A DNA stretch of 64,000 bases from Allobosea sp. Root483D1 (GTDB lineage Bacteria > Pseudomonadota > Alphaproteobacteria > Rhizobiales > Beijerinckiaceae). Position numbers and translations under genes: made by a program. How positions within the stretch are numbered: position 1 is the first letter of the stretch; every line of letters begins with the position of its first letter. Positions 17,926 through 27,325 of this stretch are shown here, one piece after another. The notes under the pieces are model-generated. The model was given only the letters and a program-made list of their open reading frames with translations. It had not been told where the DNA came from and searched no databases. The stretch spans positions 480,420 to 544,419 of the forward strand of contig NZ_LMJW01000022.1 of NCBI RefSeq assembly GCF_001429505.1, read 5' to 3'.

Positions 17926-20378
17926 GGTTGGGCCTCCTGTTCGGCTTCGGGGATGAGGGGCGGAAATGTCAGGATGAGATCGGCGGCCCAACCGGCGCCG
18001 CGGGCGCGAAGCCAGGCCGCGAGGAAGCCGTCGCGGCCGTGCTCGGCGACGAGGTTCGCGATCAGCGTCTGGTCGGACTTGGACGATGCGGCGCAGAGCG
18101 CGAGGCCAACTTCGCTAAGACCGAGCTCGAACAGCCTATTGCCGCGTCGTGACTGGCAGTAATAATCGCGCCTCGGCGTCGCCCGCACCAAGATCTCGAT
18201 CTGGCGGTCATTGAGGCCGAAGCGGCGATAGATTGCGGTGATCTGCGGCTCGATTGCGCGCTCGTTCGGCAGGAGCAGCCGCGTCGGACAGCTCTCGATG
18301 ATCGCCGGTGCGATCGCCGAGTTGTCGATGTCCGAGAGCGATTGCGTGGCAAAGATGACGCTGGCGTTCTTCTTGCGCAGCGTCTTCAGCCATTCGCGCA
18401 GCTGGCTGGCAAAGCCTTCATCGTCCAGCGCGAGCCAACCCTCATCGATGATGAGCAGGGTCGGCCGCCCGTCAAGCCGATCGCCGATGCGGTGGAAGAG
18501 ATAGGAGAGGACGGCCGGCGCCGCGCCGGTGCCGACCAACCCCTCGATCTCGAACGCCTGCACCGAGGCGCTACCCAGATGCTCGGCCTCGGCGTCGAGC
18601 AGCCGACCATAGGGTCCGCCGACGCAATAGGGCCGCAGCGCCTGCTTGAGATCGTTGGATTGCAGCAGGACGCAGAGGCCCGTGATGGTGCGCTCTTCGA
18701 CCGGCGCCGATGCGAGCGAGGTCAGCGCCGTCCAGATATGCTCCTTCGCGTCCGGCGTGATCGGAACGCTTTCCCTCGCCAGGATGGCGACGATCCAGTC
18801 CGCCGCCCAGGCACGCTCATAGCTGTCGGGAATGCGGGCGAGCGGCTGCAGCGCGACGGAAGCATCCGAGCCTTCGGTCAGCCCACCGCCGAGATCGTGC
18901 CAGTCACCACCCATCGCCAACGCAGCGGCGCGAATGCTGCCGCCGAAGTCGAAGGCCAAGACTTGCGCCTTAGCGTAGCGGCGGAACTGCAAGGCCATGA
19001 GCGCCAGCAGCACGGATTTGCCGGCGCCGGTCGGGCCGACGACGAGCGTGTGGCCGACGTCACCGACATGCAGCGACAGCCGAAATGGGGTCGCGCCTTC
19101 GGTCTTGCCGAACAGCAAGGGCGGCGCGTCGAAGTGCTCGTCGCGTTCCGGCCCCGCCCACACGGCCGAGAGCGGAATCATGTGGGCGAGATTCAAGGTG
19201 CTGATCGGCGGTTGCCGGACGTTCGCGTAGGCGTGCCCGGGCAAGCTTCCCAGCCAGGCGTCGACCGCATTGACGGTTTCGACCATGGCGGTGAAGTCGC
19301 GGCCCTGGATCACCTTCTCGGCGAGCCGCAGCTTCTCGTCGGCAAGACGCGGATCGGCATCCCAGACCGTGATGGTGGCAGTGACATAGGCTAAGCCAGC
19401 CATGTCCTGACCGAGTTCCTGCAGCGCCAGGTCGGCATCGGCCGCCTTGTTCGCCGCATCGGTGTCGAGCAGCACCGATTGCTCGTTGGTCATCACCTCC
19501 TTCAGGAGCGCGGCGATCGACTTGCGCTTGGCGAACCACTGCCGCCTGATCTTGGTCAGCAGCCGCGTCGCGTCGGTCTTGTCGAGCAGGATGGCGCGGG
19601 TCGACCAGCGATAGGGGAAGGCCAGCCGGTTGAGGTCGTCGAGCAGGCCCGGTGTGGTCGCGGTCGGGAAGCCGACGATGGTCAGCACGCGGAGGTGCTG
19701 GTCGCCCAGCCGCAGTGCGAGGCCGCCGGTTAGCGGCTGGTCGGCGAGCAACGCGTCGAGATAGATCGGCGTCTCCGGCACGCGAACGCGATGGCGCTTT
19801 GTCGAAACGCAGGCGTGCAGATAGGTCAGTGTCTCCGCGTCATCGAGCCAGGCGCACTCCGGCATGAAGCCGTCGAGCAGGGCGAGCACGCGATCGGTGC
19901 GGTCGATGAAGGCACGCAGGATCTCGCCGGCATCGACGCCGGAGCGCTCGCGGCCTTCGTAGAGCCAGGTCTCGGCGCGGGCGGCATCCTCGGCCGGGGG
20001 CAGATAGAGGAAGGTCAGGAAATAGCTCGAGACGAAGTGAATGCCTTCTTCCTCGAACTCGGCCTTGCGCTCGGCATCGACCAGGCCGGAGGCTGGATCC
20101 GGAAAGCGGCTGTCGGGATAGGTCGCCGCCTCATGGCGCTGCGCCTCGACGAAGATTGACCAGCCTGAGCCGAGACGGCGGAAGGCGTTGTTGATGCGCG
20201 ACGAGACCGCGACCAGGTCCGCCGCGACAGCGGAATCGAGATCGGGCCCACGAAACGTCGCAGTCCGCTGGAACGAGCCATCCTTGTTGAGCACGACGCC
20301 ATCAGCGACCAGCGCGGCCCAGGGCAGAAAATCGGCAAGCCGGCTGGCGGAGCGGCGATATTCGGCGAGGTTCATCAT
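17922..20378 (-). CDS. trbE: conjugal transfer ATPase TrbE (VirB4-like)
   Basis: An 818-residue VirB4-family ATPase of normal length, starting MMNLAEYRRSASRLADFLPW. Walker A VGPTGAGKSVLL is near residue 445 and Walker B LLIIDEGWLAL near 645, followed by the ATQSLSDIDNS motif. It powers pilus biogenesis and substrate transfer at the inner membrane. It begins 7 bp after trbD and overlaps trbJ. Confidence 0.95.
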   Translation of the reverse strand: MMNLAEYRRSASRLADFLPWAALVADGVVLNKDGSFQRTATFRGPDLDSAVAADLVAVSSRINNAFRRLGSGWSIFVEAQRHEAATYPDSRFPDPASGLVDAERKAEFEEEGIHFVSSYFLTFLYLPPAEDAARAETWLYEGRERSGVDAGEILRAFIDRTDRVLALLDGFMPECAWLDDAETLTYLHACVSTKRHRVRVPETPIYLDALLADQPLTGGLALRLGDQHLRVLTIVGFPTATTPGLLDDLNRLAFPYRWSTRAILLDKTDATRLLTKIRRQWFAKRKSIAALLKEVMTNEQSVLLDTDAANKAADADLALQELGQDMAGLAYVTATITVWDADPRLADEKLRLAEKVIQGRDFTAMVETVNAVDAWLGSLPGHAYANVRQPPISTLNLAHMIPLSAVWAGPERDEHFDAPPLLFGKTEGATPFRLSLHVGDVGHTLVVGPTGAGKSVLLALMALQFRRYAKAQVLAFDFGGSIRAAALAMGGDWHDLGGGLTEGSDASVALQPLARIPDSYERAWAADWIVAILARESVPITPDAKEHIWTALTSLASAPVEERTITGLCVLLQSNDLKQALRPYCVGGPYGRLLDAEAEHLGSASVQAFEIEGLVGTGAAPAVLSYLFHRIGDRLDGRPTLLIIDEGWLALDDEGFASQLREWLKTLRKKNASVIFATQSLSDIDNSAIAPAIIESCPTRLLLPNERAIEPQITAIYRRFGLNDRQIEILVRATPRRDYYCQSRRGNRLFELGLSEVGLALCAASSKSDQTLIANLVAEHGRDGFLAAWLRARGAGWAADLILTFPPLIPEAEQEAQP

Positions 20379-20385
20379 GGCTGCC

Positions 20386-20667
20386 TCACACCGACAGATG
20401 ACCGGGGATGCACAGATGCCGGCGGCCGACCTCGACGAAGAGCGGGTCGCGCTTCGCCGCCCAGACCGCCGCGCAATGCCCGATCGCCCAGATTGCGAGG
20501 CCGGCGAGCCAGAGGCGTAAGCCCAGGCCGACAGCGCCGGCGAGCGTGCCGTTCAGGATCGCGATGGCGCGCGGCGCCCCGCCGAGCAGGATCGGCTCGG
20601 TCAGCGCCCGATGAACCGGGACAGTGAAGCCCGGCACGGCGTCGAGTTGCTCGAAGGCGGTCGTCAT
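20386..20667 (-). CDS. trbD: conjugal transfer protein TrbD (VirB3-like)
   Basis: A 93-residue protein (MTTAFEQLDAVPGFTVPVHR) with the TrbD/VirB3 layout: a short N-terminal PVHRALTEPILLGG motif, two hydrophobic segments between about 35 and 65, and a C-terminal KRDPLFVEVGRRH motif. It works with TrbE in pilus assembly. The ATG at 20667 overlaps the trbC stop (ATGA). Confidence 0.9.
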   Translation of the reverse strand: MTTAFEQLDAVPGFTVPVHRALTEPILLGGAPRAIAILNGTLAGAVGLGLRLWLAGLAIWAIGHCAAVWAAKRDPLFVEVGRRHLCIPGHLSV

Positions 20668-20999
20668 CAGGTCAGCGCCCCGCCGCCGAACGAGAAGAAC
20701 GACAGGAAGAAGCTCGATGCCGCGAAGGCGATGCTGAGTCCGAAGACGATCTGGATCAGCCGGCGGAAGCCGCCGGCGGTGTCGCCGAAGGCAAGCGTCA
20801 GCCCCGTGGTGATGATGATGATCACCGCTATGATCTTGGCGACCGGCCCCTCGACCGACTGCAGGATCTTCTGGAGCGGCTGCTCCCACGGCATCGACGA
20901 GCCGGATGCGCGGGCGGCAGGCGCCAGCATGATGCTGACGCAAATGGCGGTGACGGAGGTGGCGACGCGGCTATAGCCGCGCGAAAGCGTGCGGATCAC
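20667..20999 (-). CDS. trbC: conjugal transfer pilin TrbC (VirB2-like)
   Basis: A 110-residue prepilin with a long signal peptide ending near ARASGSS and two membrane segments (IIAVIIIITTGLTLAF and SIAFAASSFFLSFFSF). It is the major pilus subunit, probably cyclised in this family. It is coupled to trbB upstream and trbD downstream by 4-nt overlaps. Confidence 0.9.
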   Translation of the reverse strand: MIRTLSRGYSRVATSVTAICVSIMLAPAARASGSSMPWEQPLQKILQSVEGPVAKIIAVIIIITTGLTLAFGDTAGGFRRLIQIVFGLSIAFAASSFFLSFFSFGGGALT

Positions 21000-21976
21000 G
21001 AGAGATCTCCGATGTTCGGGATGGCGGGGCTGATGCGGTAATCGCCGTCGGGACCGAGCTCTTCGACGCGGGCGAGCTCGACGAGTCGGCGCTGCGAACC
21101 GCGGCCGGTGAGCACGGCAATGAGATCGATGGTCTCGGCGATCAGCGCGCGCGGGACCGTGACGACGGCTTCCTGGATGAGCTGTTCGAGGCGGCGCAGC
21201 GCGCCCATGCCGGAGCCGGCGTGGATTGTGCCGATACCGCCCGGATGGCCGGTGCCCCAGGCCTTCAAAAGGTCGAGCGCCTCGGCGCCGCGCACCTCAC
21301 CGATCGGGATGCGGTCCGGCCGCAACCGCAGCGAGGAGCGCACCAGATCGGACAGCGTCGCGACGCCATCCTTGGTGCGCATGGCGACGAGGTTCGGCGC
21401 GGCGCATTGCAGCTCGCGCGTGTCCTCGATGATGACGACGCGATCGGCACTCTTCGCCACCTCGGCCAGCAGCGCGTTGGTCAGCGTGGTCTTTCCGGTC
21501 GAGGTGCCGCCGGCGACCAGGATGTTGGCGCGCCCCGCGACGGCCGCGCGCAGGGTCGCTGCCTGGTCGGCGGTCATGATGCTGGCCGCGACATAGTCGT
21601 CGAGCGTGAAGATCGCGACGGCAGGCTTGCGGATGGCGAAGGCGGGGGCGGCGACGACCGGCGGCAGCAGTCCCTCAAACCGCTCACCGGTCTCAGGCAG
21701 TTCGGCCGAGACGCGCGGTGAGCGCGGATGCACCTCGGCGCCGACATGATGCGCGACCAGGCGGACGATGCGCTCGCCAGCGGGAACCGACAGCGTCTCG
21801 CCCGTATCCGCCAACCCCTCGGACAGCCGGTCGACCCAGATGCGGCCATCCGGGTTTAGCATCACCTCGACGACGGCGGGGTCTTCCAGGAAGCGCGTAA
21901 TGGCGGGTCCAAGTGCCGTGCGCAACATCTGCGCGCCGCGCCGAAGCGTCTCCGGTCTATGGCGGTGAGTGGTCAT
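20996..21976 (-). CDS. trbB: P-type conjugative transfer ATPase TrbB (VirB11-like)
   Basis: A 326-residue hexameric secretion ATPase. Walker A is AGGTSTGKTTLTNALL; the Asp box (VVIIEDTRELQC), the PDRIPIGEVRGAEALDLLKAW Walker B region and the GTGHPGGIGTIHAG His box follow. It drives pilus assembly with TrbE. I chose ATG 21976 over the GTG at 22006. It is the first gene of the trb operon; 260 bp upstream free of minus-strand genes should hold its promoter. Confidence 0.94.
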   Translation of the reverse strand: MTTHRHRPETLRRGAQMLRTALGPAITRFLEDPAVVEVMLNPDGRIWVDRLSEGLADTGETLSVPAGERIVRLVAHHVGAEVHPRSPRVSAELPETGERFEGLLPPVVAAPAFAIRKPAVAIFTLDDYVAASIMTADQAATLRAAVAGRANILVAGGTSTGKTTLTNALLAEVAKSADRVVIIEDTRELQCAAPNLVAMRTKDGVATLSDLVRSSLRLRPDRIPIGEVRGAEALDLLKAWGTGHPGGIGTIHAGSGMGALRRLEQLIQEAVVTVPRALIAETIDLIAVLTGRGSQRRLVELARVEELGPDGDYRISPAIPNIGDLS

Positions 21977-22238
21977 CTCGTCCCCGATCGACAAGGGGAC
22001 GCGCACCCGGGCCCCTGAATGGGGATGACTAAAAGGGCCGTAAATTACGCCCCTTCAACAAGGAATTGGGAGCGTAGTGGTGTAGCGTGCAAATACAGGA
22101 GACTGGCGGTGACGCCTGTGCCCGCTCATCTTCATGCGTGCGGCTGGAATTGGATCAGCAGCCTGCGCTTTTCGCATTTCTTCATGAACGGCTGCGCAAC
22201 GGCGTTTCTGCCCGTTCCGCGGCTGGCTCGAGGACATC
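21977..22238. promoter_or_regulatory. trb operon upstream region with a palindromic operator candidate
   Basis: The stretch before trbB has no gene I trust. At 22035-22053 there is an imperfect palindrome centred on CGTAAATTACG with outer GGG and CCC arms. Its position just upstream of the trb operon and near a CopG-type regulator gene makes it a candidate operator. No consensus promoter boxes are obvious. Confidence 0.35.
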
Positions 22239-22436
22239 GTGTATCAAGTCAAAGCCTTCGTGCGGAGCTCCAAAGCGATCAATCGTGCCGCGTCGGCAAG
22301 CGAGGCGCTTCGACTGCTTCGCGAGATGCAGTCGCGCTCCGGCGTGACATACTGGGGCGCCTTCAAGAATGGCGTTCTCGTCAGCCAATCCGAGCTTGAG
22401 AGTTCGATCCGGAAAGAGAAGGGGCTAAACTCCTGA
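22239..22436 (+). CDS. small hypothetical protein (65 residues)
   Basis: A GTG-started frame on the strand opposite to the transfer operons, beginning MYQVKAFVRSSKAINRAASA and ending LVSQSELESSIRKEKGLNS. Codon choice looks coding and the product reads like a compact alpha-beta protein, but I do not recognise a family. With the next gene it forms a plus-strand insertion between trbB and the CopG-like gene, which are normally neighbours in Tn4371-like elements. The true start could be different. Confidence 0.4.
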   Translation: MYQVKAFVRSSKAINRAASASEALRLLREMQSRSGVTYWGAFKNGVLVSQSELESSIRKEKGLNS

Positions 22437-22631
22437 TCGAAGGCTCGACCGAGGCTTCTACCTCGGATGCGGCTGCTCCAGCTGCTACGTCGCTCATATT
22501 CGGAATGTTGACCGCTCACCGGCGAAGCGACGAGGCATCTTTCCTGCGGTTCGCATATCCCCATTTCTGACCATGTCCGCAGCGCGCGGCCGCGCCCATC
22601 ATCCCATCATCCACGGGAAAAGGAGCCGGCC

Positions 22632-22886
22632 ATGAAGGTGATGCAGGAGAAGGACATTCCGGCGTTCGTGCATGCCATCACCAACACCGGCTGCGACATT
22701 ACCGCCGTTGGAGAGCATCTATATGTGATTGGAGACAGCGATCTTCCCGAGGACCAGGCTGATGCAGCGCGGCCTGTTCTCGTAAATCTCGACCGTAACT
22801 TCGGTCGGCGCGACCACCTGCGCCGCGAAATTGCAGCCTATCTTCGCTCAATCGGCCGTTTCATCGACATTGGTCGCGTAGATTGA
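22632..22886 (+). CDS. small hypothetical protein (84 residues)
   Basis: The frame begins MKVMQEKDIPAFVHAITNTG after a good AAAAGGAG ribosome-binding site. It is acidic and compact (ITAVGEHLYVIGDSDLPEDQ; HLRREIAAYLRSIGRFIDIG). No family recognised. It ends 7 bp from the end of the convergent CopG-like gene and may belong with the 65-residue gene upstream as a small cargo insertion. Confidence 0.6.
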   Translation: MKVMQEKDIPAFVHAITNTGCDITAVGEHLYVIGDSDLPEDQADAARPVLVNLDRNFGRRDHLRREIAAYLRSIGRFIDIGRVD

Positions 22887-22892
22887 TCCCAG

Positions 22893-23321
22893 CTAGTCTG
22901 CGGCATCCGAGACATCCTCCGATATCTCCTGCCGCAGCTTCGGCCCTTTGGCCAGGCGTCGGCCGAGGGCCGTGACGAAGTCGTCATAGCGCTCTCCAGT
23001 CTTGGCGCGCGCGGCCTGCGCAGCAGGCTCGGGAAGCGCAGGCGTCGTGGAAAGCCAAAACCGGATGAATACAGCGAGTGTCTCGACCGTTATGCCGATA
23101 TCGCGCTCCAGCCGCGCCATCCGGCGGTCGAGCTGGTCGAGGCGTTTGGTGGTGGCCGCCTCCTGCCGTTCCGCCGCGTCGGGCGAGAGAAAGGACTCGA
23201 TGGCGGCTTCGGCGATAAGGGACCGCGAGTGATCGCGGCGAGCGGCATGTTCCGCGAGCCGGTTCATCACAACGGGATCGAGATAGACGGACAGGCGCTG
23301 CTTTCTGGATGATTTCGGCAT
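22893..23321 (-). CDS. CopG/ribbon-helix-helix regulator of the transfer region
   Basis: A 142-residue protein with an N-terminal ribbon-helix-helix (SRKQRLSVYLDPVVMNRLAE then SRSLIAEAAIESFL). A coiled-coil segment (TKRLDQLDRRMARLERDIGI) and a hydrophobic helix (TLAVFIRFWLSTTPALP) follow. Proteins of this layout sit between traG and trbB in Tn4371-like ICEs. It begins 7 bp after the traG start side of the operon and is probably co-transcribed with traG; it may control transfer genes. Confidence 0.8.
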   Translation of the reverse strand: MPKSSRKQRLSVYLDPVVMNRLAEHAARRDHSRSLIAEAAIESFLSPDAAERQEAATTKRLDQLDRRMARLERDIGITVETLAVFIRFWLSTTPALPEPAAQAARAKTGERYDDFVTALGRRLAKGPKLRQEISEDVSDAAD

Positions 23322-23328
23322 TGGCGCC

Positions 23329-25317
23329 TCACAGTTCCATGCCGTCGTTCAGATCGAGCGAAACCCGCCGCGCCACAGCCTGCATCATCCGCGTCATGCG
23401 CCTGTTCCGCGCGGCCTCGCCATCCTCGTCGTCCCGCTCGACATCGATCTCGAATTCGTTCTCGACGGGCGGCTTCTTCTTGACCGGCCTCACGCGGCTG
23501 AGCTCGGGCTGGTGCCGGCGCTCCGACTCGGTCGGATCTTCGTCGACGGCATCGGATGCGGACCCGGCTTCGAGGAGCTCAGCGCGAGTAGGACGCGGCA
23601 GGCTCGTCCAGTCGTCAGGCCGAACATCAGTCGGCACGGCCAGCGGCGGTGGCGGCAGCAGGCGCTCCTTGAACCGCGCATCCTCATAATAACGCGCCTT
23701 CTTGGCGCGGATTGGCGGCGTGCCCGCCACCATGACGATCTCGTCCGCCGGTGGAAGCTGCATTACCTCGCCGGGCGTGAGCAGCGGCCGCGCTGTTTCC
23801 GAGCGCGACACCATCAGATGGCCGAGCCAGGGCGACAGCCGGTGGCCGGCATAGTTCCGCATCGCCTTCATCTCGGTGGCGGTGCCGAGCGCGTCCGACA
23901 CCCGCTTCGCCGTGCGTTCGTCGTTGGTGGCAAAGCTGACGCGCACATGGCAGTTGTCGAGGATCGAGTTGTTCGCGCCGTAAGCCTTTTCGATCTGGTT
24001 GAGCGACTGCGCGATCAGGAAGCTCTTCAGCCCGTAGCCGGCCATGAATGCCAGCGCCGATTCGAAGAAGTCGAGGCGCCCAAGCGCCGAAAACTCGTCG
24101 AGCATCAACAGAAGCCGGTGGCGTCCGGCCTTCGCCTGCAGATCCTCGGTCAGGCGGCGGCCGACCTGATTGAGGATGAGGCGAATCAGCGGCTTGGTGC
24201 GGTTGATGTCGGAGGGTGGCACGACAAGGTAGAGCGTCGTCGGGCGATTGTGGCCCACGATGTCGGTGATCCGCCAATCGCAACGCCGCGTCACCTCAGC
24301 TACGACGGGATCGCGATAGAGGCCGAGGAACGACATGGCGGTGGAGAGCACGCCCGAGCGCTCGTTGTCGGATTTGTTCAGGAGCTCGCGGGCGGCGCTG
24401 GCGATGACCGGGTGAGGTCCGGCTTCGCCCAGATGGGCGGTTTTCATCATGGCGGCCAGCGTCGACTCGATCGGGCGCTTCGGATCGGAGAGGAACGCCG
24501 CGACGCCGGCGAGCGTCTTGTCGTCCTCGGTATAGAGGACGTGGAGGATCGCGCCGACCAGCAGGGCGTGACTGGTCTTTTCCCAGTGATTCCGCTTTTC
24601 AAGCGAACCTTCAGGATCGACCAGGATGTCGGCGATGTTCTGCACATCGCGGACCTCCCATTCGCCGCGGCGCACCTCGAGCAGCGGATTGTAGGCCGAC
24701 GACTTCGTGTTGGTCGGGTCGAACAGCAGGACGCGGCCGTGCTTGGCGCGGAAGCCGGCGGTGAGCTGCCAGTTCTCGCCCTTGATGTCGTGAACGATGG
24801 CCGAGCCTGGCCAGATCAGTAGCGAGGGAACGACGAGGCCGACGCCCTTGCCGGAACGGGTCGGCGCGAAGCACAGCACGTGCTCCGGGCCGTCATGACG
24901 CAGATAGGCGTGATCGTAGCGCCCCAGCACGACGCCATCCGGACCGAGAAGGCCGGCCGCCTCCACCTCCTTCTTCTCGGCCCATCGCGCCGAGCCATAG
25001 GTCTCAACCTTCTTGGCTTCGCGCGCCCGCCACACCGACATGCCGATGGCCACGGCGATTGCGATGAAGCCGCCTGACGCGGCAATGATCCCGCCCGTGG
25101 CGAAGACCTCCGAGGCATAGGCGTCATAGAAGTACCACCACCACAGGAGGGCCGGCGGATAATAGAAGGGCCAGCCGAGAACGGTGAACCAGGGCGGACC
25201 GAGCTGAGCCTGGAAGCCGAGCTTCCACGCGACATATTCGGTGGCGCCCCAGGTGGTGGCGAGCACGATCAGGAAGACGGTGAGGATCTGGCCCCAGAGG
25301 ATTTTTGTTGCCGACAT
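23329..25317 (-). CDS. traG: type IV coupling protein TraG (VirD4-like)
   Basis: A 662-residue coupling ATPase. There are N-terminal membrane segments (ILTVFLIVLATTWGATEYVA; a second near 75-100), Walker A in CFAPTRSGKGVGLVVPSLL near 154, and Walker B LLMLDEFSALGRLDFFE near 405. It brings the relaxase-DNA complex to the secretion channel. Its C-terminal tail is charged and proline-rich. The relaxase gene ends 24 bp upstream, so these are in one operon. Confidence 0.94.
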   Translation of the reverse strand: MSATKILWGQILTVFLIVLATTWGATEYVAWKLGFQAQLGPPWFTVLGWPFYYPPALLWWWYFYDAYASEVFATGGIIAASGGFIAIAVAIGMSVWRAREAKKVETYGSARWAEKKEVEAAGLLGPDGVVLGRYDHAYLRHDGPEHVLCFAPTRSGKGVGLVVPSLLIWPGSAIVHDIKGENWQLTAGFRAKHGRVLLFDPTNTKSSAYNPLLEVRRGEWEVRDVQNIADILVDPEGSLEKRNHWEKTSHALLVGAILHVLYTEDDKTLAGVAAFLSDPKRPIESTLAAMMKTAHLGEAGPHPVIASAARELLNKSDNERSGVLSTAMSFLGLYRDPVVAEVTRRCDWRITDIVGHNRPTTLYLVVPPSDINRTKPLIRLILNQVGRRLTEDLQAKAGRHRLLLMLDEFSALGRLDFFESALAFMAGYGLKSFLIAQSLNQIEKAYGANNSILDNCHVRVSFATNDERTAKRVSDALGTATEMKAMRNYAGHRLSPWLGHLMVSRSETARPLLTPGEVMQLPPADEIVMVAGTPPIRAKKARYYEDARFKERLLPPPPLAVPTDVRPDDWTSLPRPTRAELLEAGSASDAVDEDPTESERRHQPELSRVRPVKKKPPVENEFEIDVERDDEDGEAARNRRMTRMMQAVARRVSLDLNDGMEL

Positions 25318-25341
25318 GAGGGCGATCCTTTCCGAGAGAGG

Positions 25342-27081
25342 TTAGAGGCCGAGCCCGCGCTTGCGGCCAAAGCTCCACTCGATGCCGCCATCGTCTCGGG
25401 CGATGCCGGAGACGTGCTTGCCGAGCTGCTTTTCGAGGGAGGGCGACCAGGGCACGAGCTGGAAGCCGAGCCCGTCGTCCAGCATGGCGAAACGACCGGA
25501 GGCGAGCGCGATCCGCTGGCGATAGGCGCCGGCGACATATTCGCCGCTGGCGGCACGGTTGAAGGGACGCCCGATTTCGGCGGCGAGCTTCGCGCCGACG
25601 GCATCCAGTTCGCGACGACGGAGGGTGTCGATCAGCCCGCGATTGAAGGTGACGCGCTGACCGTGGCGCTCGCCGAAGCCCTGTCCGACCAGATGATCGG
25701 CGCGCCGATCCATCGCCTGCCGTACCTCGGCTCCGAAGCCGCCCTCGGACAGGGCGGCCGGTTCGCGGGCGATATTCTGCCGGTCGAGCCAGGTCGCGCC
25801 GGTCGCAGTGACTTGCCGATCGAGATCGAGGTCGGAACGGACGGCGATCGCGACACGCCGCTGTCCGTGCGCATCGTCGAACTTGCGCAGTTCGACGATC
25901 GAACCCGGCGCGCTGTCGCCGGCGGCATCAAGGTCGGAGAGCTTTATGTGATGGGTACGGCCATCGACACCGTCAACTACGACGTAGGCTGAGCCCTTCA
26001 GCTCATCGTCGAGACCGCGGTCGACCAGCCGGCCGATGATCGGCGTGTCGAGGCTCTCGGCGGCGAGCACATAGCTGGCCGAACCGCGCTCGATGCCCCG
26101 TTCCGTCAAGGCCTGATGCATCCGTTTGATGATATCGCCGCGCCCACCGAGCTCGCGTAGGGTCGCCTCGGCTTTTTCGTCGATCATCCACTGGCCGGGG
26201 CCGACTTGCTCGGCGAGCCCGAGCGTCTCCAGCTTGCGCACCCGTCCGGCCTTCAGCACATGATATTCGTCGGGCCGTGTGTTCGGATCGACCGCCATGT
26301 GGATGACGCCAGAGTCGCGAGCGTCACGGACAAGCTGTCGATCGAGTTGCGTCCAGCGCTCGGCTTCGACCTGGCGCTCCAGATTGCGGCGTATGTCGAG
26401 ATCGGTCCGCGGACCCAGCTCCTGGGTGACGAGATCGGCCGCGCGGGCGCGCATGCCCTCCTTGATGTAATCGCGGGCGATGACGAGGTCCTGACCGTCA
26501 TCGGCACGCCCGCGCAGGATGATGTGGACGTGCGGATTGTCGGTGTTCCAGTGATCGACGCCGGCCCAACCGAGCTTAGTGCCGAGATCCTTTTCCATCT
26601 GGCCCATGAGGTCGCGGGCGAAGGATTTGAGATCCGCCATGTCCACGGCGTCCTCGGGCGAGACGATGAAGCGGAAGTGATGCCGGTCGTCCTGGCACCG
26701 CTCGGCGAAGGAGCGGCTATCGACCTCGTAGGTCTCCGGTCCGAACAGCCGCGCCTTCTCGCCGTCATAGGCAACGCCCTCGCGGCGCAGATAGGTGAGA
26801 TGGGCGGCGAGCGGCGCGGCACGAGCCGTATGACGGACGACACGCGTCTTGATCACGACGATGCGCGAGCGTCCGGTCAGGAGGCGGCTGGCGCGCACGC
26901 TCGCCGTTCGCCCGCGCCCGCAGGTCGAGCGATTGCCGGGCGTGATCTTACCGGAGCGCGAGACGCGGGCGCCGGCCTTCTGCGCGGCGGCAAGGGCCTG
27001 CGCGATGAAGGGCCGCGCCGCCTGGGCACGCGTCGAGCGAATGCTGCCGGGCCGGATGCGGAATTCGCGATCGCCGGTCAT
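25342..27081 (-). CDS. relaxase / mobilisation nuclease (DUF3363 family)
   Basis: A 579-residue protein starting MTGDREFRIRPGSIRSTRAQ. The N-terminal half has the relaxase fold with the metal-binding HUH-like motif NPHVHIIL near residue 182 and an upstream conserved HLTYLRREGVAYDG. The C-terminal half is the DUF3363 region typical of Rhizobiales ICE relaxases (often called RlxS or TraI). It nicks oriT and pilots the DNA strand. ATG 27081 was preferred to 27135 on family grounds. A strong hairpin lies just upstream at 27139-27169. Confidence 0.88.
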   Translation of the reverse strand: MTGDREFRIRPGSIRSTRAQAARPFIAQALAAAQKAGARVSRSGKITPGNRSTCGRGRTASVRASRLLTGRSRIVVIKTRVVRHTARAAPLAAHLTYLRREGVAYDGEKARLFGPETYEVDSRSFAERCQDDRHHFRFIVSPEDAVDMADLKSFARDLMGQMEKDLGTKLGWAGVDHWNTDNPHVHIILRGRADDGQDLVIARDYIKEGMRARAADLVTQELGPRTDLDIRRNLERQVEAERWTQLDRQLVRDARDSGVIHMAVDPNTRPDEYHVLKAGRVRKLETLGLAEQVGPGQWMIDEKAEATLRELGGRGDIIKRMHQALTERGIERGSASYVLAAESLDTPIIGRLVDRGLDDELKGSAYVVVDGVDGRTHHIKLSDLDAAGDSAPGSIVELRKFDDAHGQRRVAIAVRSDLDLDRQVTATGATWLDRQNIAREPAALSEGGFGAEVRQAMDRRADHLVGQGFGERHGQRVTFNRGLIDTLRRRELDAVGAKLAAEIGRPFNRAASGEYVAGAYRQRIALASGRFAMLDDGLGFQLVPWSPSLEKQLGKHVSGIARDDGGIEWSFGRKRGLGL

Positions 27082-27138
27082 AGCTGGCGCTCCGCACATC
27101 GCACCAAGCAGCGGAAACAATGGAGAAAACGGCATTGC

Positions 27139-27230
27139 CGCGAGGTGTACGGGAATCCCGCACCTCGCGAAATCGCCTCATAACCTCTTGAAACGACACG
27201 ACAGACCGATGCCGCACCTCGCGGCTTTTT
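27139..27230. other. hairpin and direct repeats beside the relaxase gene; oriT candidate
   Basis: CGCGAGGTG (27139-27147) pairs perfectly with CACCTCGCG (27161-27169), with an inner CGGG/CCCG stem around an AAT loop. The word CCGCACCTCGCG recurs at 27212-27223, there forming a short GCCGC/GCGGC hairpin followed by T5. The repeats lie between the transglycosylase and relaxase genes, a normal place for an origin of transfer. A terminator or operator role is an alternative. Confidence 0.4.
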
Positions 27231-27325
27231 ATCTCGCCATCTTCCGGTCGTGTTGCCTGCCTCCACCCTCCCGGGACGCCATGACACGTTGGACACCGAG
27301 ATCATGCGACTAGTGCCGAGCACGC

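Noticed and set aside
18342..19394. A 350-codon plus-strand open frame
   Set aside because: Antisense shadow of the trbE ATPase gene.
23512..24822. A 436-codon plus-strand open frame
   Set aside because: Fully antisense to traG, whose Walker motifs are intact; the product has no recognisable domain.
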